Shown piece after piece: positions 49,494-53,404 of a DNA stretch of 53,404 bases. Source of the DNA: Nitrososphaerota archaeon (lineage in GTDB: Archaea > Thermoproteota > Nitrososphaeria > Nitrososphaerales > JAAOZN01); NCBI GenBank assembly GCA_011605775.1, contig JAAOZN010000040.1, positions 1 through 53,404 on the forward strand, in the 5' to 3' direction. The stretch's first letter is position 1. Each line of letters opens with the position of its first letter. Below the pieces are notes generated by a model. It saw only the letters and a list, made by a program, of their open reading frames with translations. It was not told the origin of the DNA and did no database searches. Made by a program: the position numbers and the translations under genes.

Positions 49494-50096
49494 CTACACC
49501 GCTCCACTCACTTTAAGTAGCAGAAGAGGTTCCTCATATAACCCCAGCGTCGCCTTCACAGCAGATGTAGATCTGATCACTACGGGTTCGCAGACGAGGT
49601 TGAGCGATGCGCACTCAACCATAGCGTTAAGAGCGGCGTGACCCACTTCATTATGCACATACATAATACCCCGTTCACCATACTTCGAGGTAGTTCTAGG
49701 GTAGACTGCGCATATAAGAAGGTATAGGGAGTATTCATCGGGCACAAAGCCCATTATCTTCGAAACTTCAGCGAAATAGTCTCCGCTTTTGAATAGGGTT
49801 AACCTTTCGCCTACAGGGTCGTAGTGGTAGACACCTTCGCTTAAACCATCAACACCTTCAGCGTCGACAACTACGTAAACTTCAAGCGGATACAACCCGC
49901 CTGCTGAAGGTGCTGATCTTAGCGGATATATCCACCCAGAATCCCTCTTTGTTACGCCTTGGGTAGCCCACAGAATCCTACCTAACTCACCTAAGCTGAG
50001 CTTTTTGCGCTTCGGTGTTCGGATAGAATCGACTCTTTCGAGGGCTTTGGTGAGGCTTAGATTGCCCGATACTAAGTTAGAGAGTGGTATGCTCAA
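49494..50096 (-). CDS. SagB-like nitroreductase-family protein, cytoplasmic half of pair
   Basis: The 200-residue product is a flavin (FMN) nitroreductase-fold protein of the SagB/ThcOx group: LGELGRILWATQGVTKRD, RSAPSAGGLYPLEVYVVV with the typical R-x-A/P-S-A-G-G motif, GVYHYDPVGERLTLF, and HNEVGHAALNAMVECASLNL near the end. SagB-type enzymes oxidise azolines in peptides to azoles. It starts at TTG 50096, overlapping the stop of the upstream sister gene (TTGA), and lacks a signal peptide in the frame used. It may dimerise with the sister protein. Confidence 0.8.
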   Translation of the reverse strand: MSIPLSNLVSGNLSLTKALERVDSIRTPKRKKLSLGELGRILWATQGVTKRDSGWIYPLRSAPSAGGLYPLEVYVVVDAEGVDGLSEGVYHYDPVGERLTLFKSGDYFAEVSKIMGFVPDEYSLYLLICAVYPRTTSKYGERGIMYVHNEVGHAALNAMVECASLNLVCEPVVIRSTSAVKATLGLYEEPLLLLKVSGAV

Positions 50097-50782
50097 ATTC
50101 GGTCACCGACTGGTATTATGTAGAGGGGTGTCTTTGCTGTTTTGAAGATCTCCTTTACTCTATCGTCATAGAAGGCGCCTATGACCACACATCCAAGCCC
50201 CAGCCCTACAGCCGCCAGATACACCTTCTCACCCAAGATACCAGCACACAGATGAGGCAGCTCAACAACACCTTCTCGCAGCACACCACGCTCAAGATCA
50301 GAGAAGAGAATGATGTTAAAGCAGGCTTCCTCAACCCACACTTGATTTACTGCTGCTGAAGCGAGCTCCTTAAGGAAACTTCCTTCACGAAGCATCTTGA
50401 GGGCGTGCTCATCTCTAAGATAGAGGTAGATGCCTGCTGGAACACCCTCAACCTTACCCTCACCCACAGCAACATATACATCGATCTCATTTAGCGCTGC
50501 TTCGAGAGCGCCGTAGCCATTTCCGGCTCTGCCGAGTGAGTGAGAGAGCAGCTGGCTGAACCTAGTAAGATCTATTGGATGCCTATACTCCCGAATAGAG
50601 CGCCTCCTCTGAATCGCCTCTTCTACAGGCATAGAGATCTTAGGGGGCTCAGGAAGCTCTACAACCCCGCCAACAAACCCCTCCTTCCTCTGAGGTGTGA
50701 ATATGAGTAGCGTGGAGAACGCCACTATAATAGAGGAGGCTAACAGCAATATACCCTTGATGAAGCGCCTCCTCCCAACCAT
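50093..50782 (-). CDS. SagB-like nitroreductase-family protein with twin-arginine signal
   Basis: The 229-residue protein begins GRRRFIKGILLLASSIIVAFSTLLIF, an RRxFIK Tat signal followed by a hydrophobic stretch, so it is exported folded or anchored outside. The rest is a nitroreductase fold with IQRRRSIREYRHPIDLTRFSQLL, GIYLYLRDEHALKML, and VGLGLGCVVIGAFYDDRVKEIF. The R-x-S-I-R-E-Y start and GxGxxC block are typical of the family. The matching S-A-G-G motif is replaced by GNGYGALEAAL. TatA/TatC are encoded at 22604-23966. The partner gene overlaps its end. Confidence 0.82.
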   Translation of the reverse strand: MVGRRRFIKGILLLASSIIVAFSTLLIFTPQRKEGFVGGVVELPEPPKISMPVEEAIQRRRSIREYRHPIDLTRFSQLLSHSLGRAGNGYGALEAALNEIDVYVAVGEGKVEGVPAGIYLYLRDEHALKMLREGSFLKELASAAVNQVWVEEACFNIILFSDLERGVLREGVVELPHLCAGILGEKVYLAAVGLGLGCVVIGAFYDDRVKEIFKTAKTPLYIIPVGDRI

Positions 50783-50880
50783 CTAATTAGAAACCGAGCC
50801 CTCTGCTAAATAAATTTAGCAAGCAAAGTAGAGTGCGTTTACAATAAGGTTTGTCAAATGGTCTACTGAAGAATGCTACG

Positions 50881-51111
50881 ATGAGCGTAGTCAGCTTTAA
50901 AGTTAGTAAAGAGATTAAAAAGAAGATGGAGAAGTTCAAATATAAGGTCAAATGGGCTGAGGAACTCAGAAAGTTTGTAGAAGAGAGGACACGGATGCTG
51001 GAAGCTTCTGAGAACATCGAGAAAGTCGTGAAAGATCTTGAGAAGATACCTATAGAGGTTCCTAAAGGGTTTTCAGCGGCGTTGGTGAGGGAAGACCGTG
51101 ATAGTAGTTGA
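50881..51111 (+). CDS. VapB-type antitoxin
   Basis: The 76-residue product starts MSVVSFKVSKEIKKKMEKF, a ribbon-helix-helix style segment, followed by a helical stretch (WAEELRKFVEERTRMLEASE) that would wrap the toxin. I choose ATG 50881 over an upstream TTG at 50851. It overlaps the toxin gene by 14 bases, the usual order of antitoxin first. No identical sequence is recognised, so the call rests on size, helix pattern and the adjacent PIN gene. Confidence 0.78.
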   Translation: MSVVSFKVSKEIKKKMEKFKYKVKWAEELRKFVEERTRMLEASENIEKVVKDLEKIPIEVPKGFSAALVREDRDSS

Positions 51112-51505
51112 CGCATCCGCTCTCGCAGCATTTATACTTAAAGAGCCTGGATGGAGGAGTTTGGTAGAGTATGTAAGATATTGTTTATCGCTAGATCACG
51201 CTGTAAAAGAGGTTGCAAACGCCCTCTGGAAACTAAATCGAGTTAAAAAGGTTATTAGTGTCGAAGATGCCCTACGGCTCTTTAACATGCTCTCTTCTCT
51301 ACTAAACGTAAATATCATATTTGAGCCTGAGCAACTGTATTTGAGTAAGGCGTTCAGAATAGCGTTGGATTACGGGTTAACTGTGTATGATGCGTTGTAT
51401 ATCGCTTTAGCAAAGGAGAAGAAGCTACCGCTTTTAACACTAGATGAAAGGCAGAGAGAAGCGGCGTTGGCTTTCGGTGTGGAAACAATCGGAGTAGCTC
51501 TTTAA
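51098..51505 (+). CDS. VapC-type PIN-domain ribonuclease toxin
   Basis: PIN-domain toxins cut tRNA or rRNA in a Mg2+-dependent way. The 135-residue protein begins IVVDASALAAFILKEPGW (first acidic Asp), has HAVKEVANALWK with the conserved Glu, TVYDALYIALAKEKKLPLLTLDER (third and fourth acidic residues) and ends in the strand VETIGVAL. The GTG start at 51098 overlaps vapB. It is followed by the DNA ligase gene after 23 bases, in the same direction. Confidence 0.9.
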   Translation: MIVVDASALAAFILKEPGWRSLVEYVRYCLSLDHAVKEVANALWKLNRVKKVISVEDALRLFNMLSSLLNVNIIFEPEQLYLSKAFRIALDYGLTVYDALYIALAKEKKLPLLTLDERQREAALAFGVETIGVAL

Positions 51506-51528
51506 TAACCTTCAGCATTATATGTAGT

Positions 51529-53292
51529 GTGGAGATGGAGTACAGCCTAATCGCTCAAGCCTATGAGAAGATGGAGGAAACGACCAAGAGGCTTGACTTA
51601 ACAGCATATTTGGTTGAGTTATTCAAGGCTACTCCTGTTGAGATCTTAGATAAAGTCATCTACTTGACGCAGGGCAAGCTTTACCCAGACTACATGGGTG
51701 TGGAGATAGGGGTGGCTGATAAACTCGCGTTAAGAGCTGTCGCCAACATAACTGGGCTATCAGTAGAGAGGGTCGAGGAGTACTATAAGGAGAAAGGCGA
51801 CATAGGTGCGGTAGCCCAAGATCTATTAGCCAACAAGAAGCAGCAGACACTCTTCTCCGAGCCCCTAACAGTAGAAAGAGTCTACGCAACTTTAGAAAAG
51901 ATCGCCAAAACAACCGGCTCTGGCAGCCTCGATTTAAGATTGGGTTATCTTCAGAGCCTCCTTAACGACGCAACACCAGTTGAGGCGAAGTATCTTCTGC
52001 GCACAGTAACAGGCAAGCTTAGGCTTGGTATAGCTGACTATACGGTGTTAGATGCGTTAGCTGTAGCGTTCACGGGGGATAGGGCGAATCGAGTACACCT
52101 AGAGAGGGCCTATAATCTATCTAGTGACCTAGGTAGCGTCGCTAAAGCGGTCGCTCGAGAAGGGTTAGAGGGGGTTCTGAAGTTCAAGATTCAGATCGGT
52201 AAGCCAGTCAGACCAATGTTGGCTGAGAGGCTCGAGTCTGCCGAAGCCATAGTTGAAAAGATGGGCGGGGAGTGTGCCGTTGAGTATAAGTTGGATGGGG
52301 AGAGGCTTCAGATACATAAAAGGGATTCGGAGGCCAGCCTCTTCTCACGTAGGCTTGAAAATATAACAGCGCACTACCCAGATGCAATAGAGCTTGTTGT
52401 AAAGCACATCAAGGCTAAGGAAGCGATACTAGATGGTGAAGCTGTAGCGATAAACGAGGACACAGGCGAATACCTACCCTTCCAAGAGATTATGCATAGG
52501 AGGAGGAAGTATGGCATAGAGGAGGCGATGAAAGAGTACCCGATCTCACTAAACTTATTCGATATACTCTACCTCGAGGGGGAAGATCTTACCCAGAAAC
52601 CCTATCTTGAAAGGAGGAAGATCCTCGAAGAAGTTACTGAGAAGGCTGAAAGAATCACCATAGTTCCAGCTATAATAACTGCTGATCCTCAAAAGATTGA
52701 AGAATTTATGCAACAAGCCATTCTAGATGGATGTGAGGGGATCGTAGCCAAGGATCTGAAGAGCAGCTACAGAGCTGGTGCAAGGGAGTTCGCTTGGATA
52801 AAGCTGAAGCGGGAGTATAAGAGCGAGCTGCAAGACACAATAGACCTAGTAATCGTAGGAGCCTTCTCTGGGAGGGGGAGGAGGGCTGGCAGATACGGAG
52901 CCTTCCTCCTAGCAGCCTACGATAAAGATGAAGACGCCTTTAAGACAGTATGCAAAGTGGGCACCGGTTTCACAGACGAAGATCTGGCGAGGTTTCCCGA
53001 AATCCTTCAGCCATATAAGATACCGAATAGGCATGCTAGGGTCGAGTCAAAGATAGAGGCTGATTTCTGGTTTACGCCAAAGGTGGTTATCGAGGTCATT
53101 GCCTCAGAAGTGACCTTGAGCCCAGTCCACACCTGCGCTATGAACTTGATCAAGAAGGGCGCTGGATTAGCGCTCAGGTTCCCGAAGTTTACTGGTAGGT
53201 TGAGAGACGATAAGGATGCTGAAGACGCCACAACCGTTCAGGAGATAGTGGAGCTGTATAGGTCTCAGTTGAAGAAGATAGTTGAAGAGTAA
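51529..53292 (+). CDS. lig: ATP-dependent DNA ligase (archaeal type I)
   Basis: The 587-residue protein is the archaeal replicative ligase that seals nicks. The N-terminal DNA-binding domain (residues about 1-215) precedes the adenylation domain with catalytic motif EYKLDGERLQIH, where the Lys takes AMP, and RRLENITAHYPD (motif III region). Further motifs are LDGEAVAI, CEGIVAKDL and FAWIKLKREY. A C-terminal OB domain with RYGAFLLAAYD, VCKVGTGFTDE and a DNA-binding VIASEVTLSP segment completes it. The start is GTG 51529 or ATG 51535. The length is typical. Confidence 0.96.
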   Translation: MEMEYSLIAQAYEKMEETTKRLDLTAYLVELFKATPVEILDKVIYLTQGKLYPDYMGVEIGVADKLALRAVANITGLSVERVEEYYKEKGDIGAVAQDLLANKKQQTLFSEPLTVERVYATLEKIAKTTGSGSLDLRLGYLQSLLNDATPVEAKYLLRTVTGKLRLGIADYTVLDALAVAFTGDRANRVHLERAYNLSSDLGSVAKAVAREGLEGVLKFKIQIGKPVRPMLAERLESAEAIVEKMGGECAVEYKLDGERLQIHKRDSEASLFSRRLENITAHYPDAIELVVKHIKAKEAILDGEAVAINEDTGEYLPFQEIMHRRRKYGIEEAMKEYPISLNLFDILYLEGEDLTQKPYLERRKILEEVTEKAERITIVPAIITADPQKIEEFMQQAILDGCEGIVAKDLKSSYRAGAREFAWIKLKREYKSELQDTIDLVIVGAFSGRGRRAGRYGAFLLAAYDKDEDAFKTVCKVGTGFTDEDLARFPEILQPYKIPNRHARVESKIEADFWFTPKVVIEVIASEVTLSPVHTCAMNLIKKGAGLALRFPKFTGRLRDDKDAEDATTVQEIVELYRSQLKKIVEE

Positions 53293-53363
53293 AATCAATT
53301 TATACAGCAGAATCTTCCGTCACATCTAAATATAAGGTCAAAGCAATAGAAGGTGGATGTAAT

Positions 53364-53404
53364 TTGCTACTGCCCTCAGAAGTAGAAGCGAAGACGATCA
53401 TACC
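53364..53404 (+). CDS. Start of an XRE-type transcriptional regulator (COG2522-like), truncated
   Basis: A TTG at 53364, with AAGGTGGATG just upstream, opens a frame reading LLPSEVEAKTII to the window edge. This N-terminus matches the start of archaeal COG2522-type helix-turn-helix regulators (LLPcEV..), whose HTH follows in the next 40 residues. Only about 13 codons are visible, so the call is tentative. It starts 71 bases after the ligase stop, in the same direction. Confidence 0.5.
   Translation, partial: MLLPSEVEAKTII

Noticed and set aside
51529-53292. Ligase as fourth member of the Exo-Lhr-MPE repair cluster
   Set aside because: It is 32 kb away and has the length and domains of the archaeal replicative ligase, so membership cannot be claimed.

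Overview
This window reads as densely packed archaeal chromosome. The supporting evidence is an aIF1-type SUI1 factor, a GHMP-type shikimate kinase, type II 3-dehydroquinate synthase with ADTH synthase (the archaeal aspartate-semialdehyde entry to aromatics), Acr3, an archaeal ATP-dependent DNA ligase, a CdhA/CdhB Ni-CO dehydrogenase and TATA boxes 25-30 bp ahead of several start codons. GTG and TTG starts are common. Single-chain GMP synthase, the HTH_45-like regulator and the gene mix suggest a TACK-type lineage (Thaumarchaeota, Aigarchaeota or Bathyarchaeota-like), but that placement is inference. I found no rRNA, tRNA, CRISPR array or insertion sequence. No gene-free stretch exceeds 300 bases.

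Layout. 1-237 holds the 5' part of aIF1 (minus). 454-1372 is a membrane protein overlapping a small winged-helix regulator. 1369-11415 (minus) is one long operon: lysC, ADTH synthase, type II DHQ synthase, aroD, aroE, aroK, aroA, aroC, a chorismate mutase-aminotransferase fusion, and tyrA. It runs from aspartate to prephenate and tyrosine precursors. 11669-14547 holds a stand-alone Lrp/AsnC sensor domain, cysS and an Obg/Ygr210 GTPase. 14633-19081 is a nucleic-acid processing cluster: MBL-fold exonuclease, Lhr helicase and metallophosphoesterase. 19088-22336 looks like metal resistance: Acr3, a Cys/His-rich 54-residue protein, a coiled-coil protein and an ArsB/NhaD-like permease. 22604-23966 is tatA and tatC, the latter with a zinc ribbon.

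23963-26694 (minus) holds molybdenum-cofactor genes (mocA-like, xdhC, moeA). Next come ctaB, an orphan TIM-barrel-like protein, and a sugar-phosphate/nucleotide-sugar operon (28412-31428) converging on a GalT-like gene. 32547-35422 encodes complex-I-like B, I and fused CD subunits with no membrane-arm genes, followed by an MFS transporter. guaA and an archaeal hypothetical gene lie on the other strand. 38907-41776 encodes the CODH subunits CdhA and CdhB without acetyl-CoA synthase genes.

41778-47178 (minus) holds an ABC exporter, two GNAT acetyltransferases, a macro-domain protein, a frameshifted EamA transporter and a radical SAM/SPASM enzyme. 47300-49450 is a K+-independent-type membrane pyrophosphatase. 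A pair of SagB-like nitroreductases follows, one with a Tat signal. The window ends with vapBC, DNA ligase and the start of a helix-turn-helix regulator.

Most interesting points: the Exo-Lhr-MPE cluster, which resembles a known bacterial repair cluster; the membrane-arm-less complex-I module beside a CODH; the Cys/His-rich peptide beside acr3; the tandem SagB-like pair with a Tat signal; the TatC zinc ribbon; and the chorismate mutase-aminotransferase fusion.
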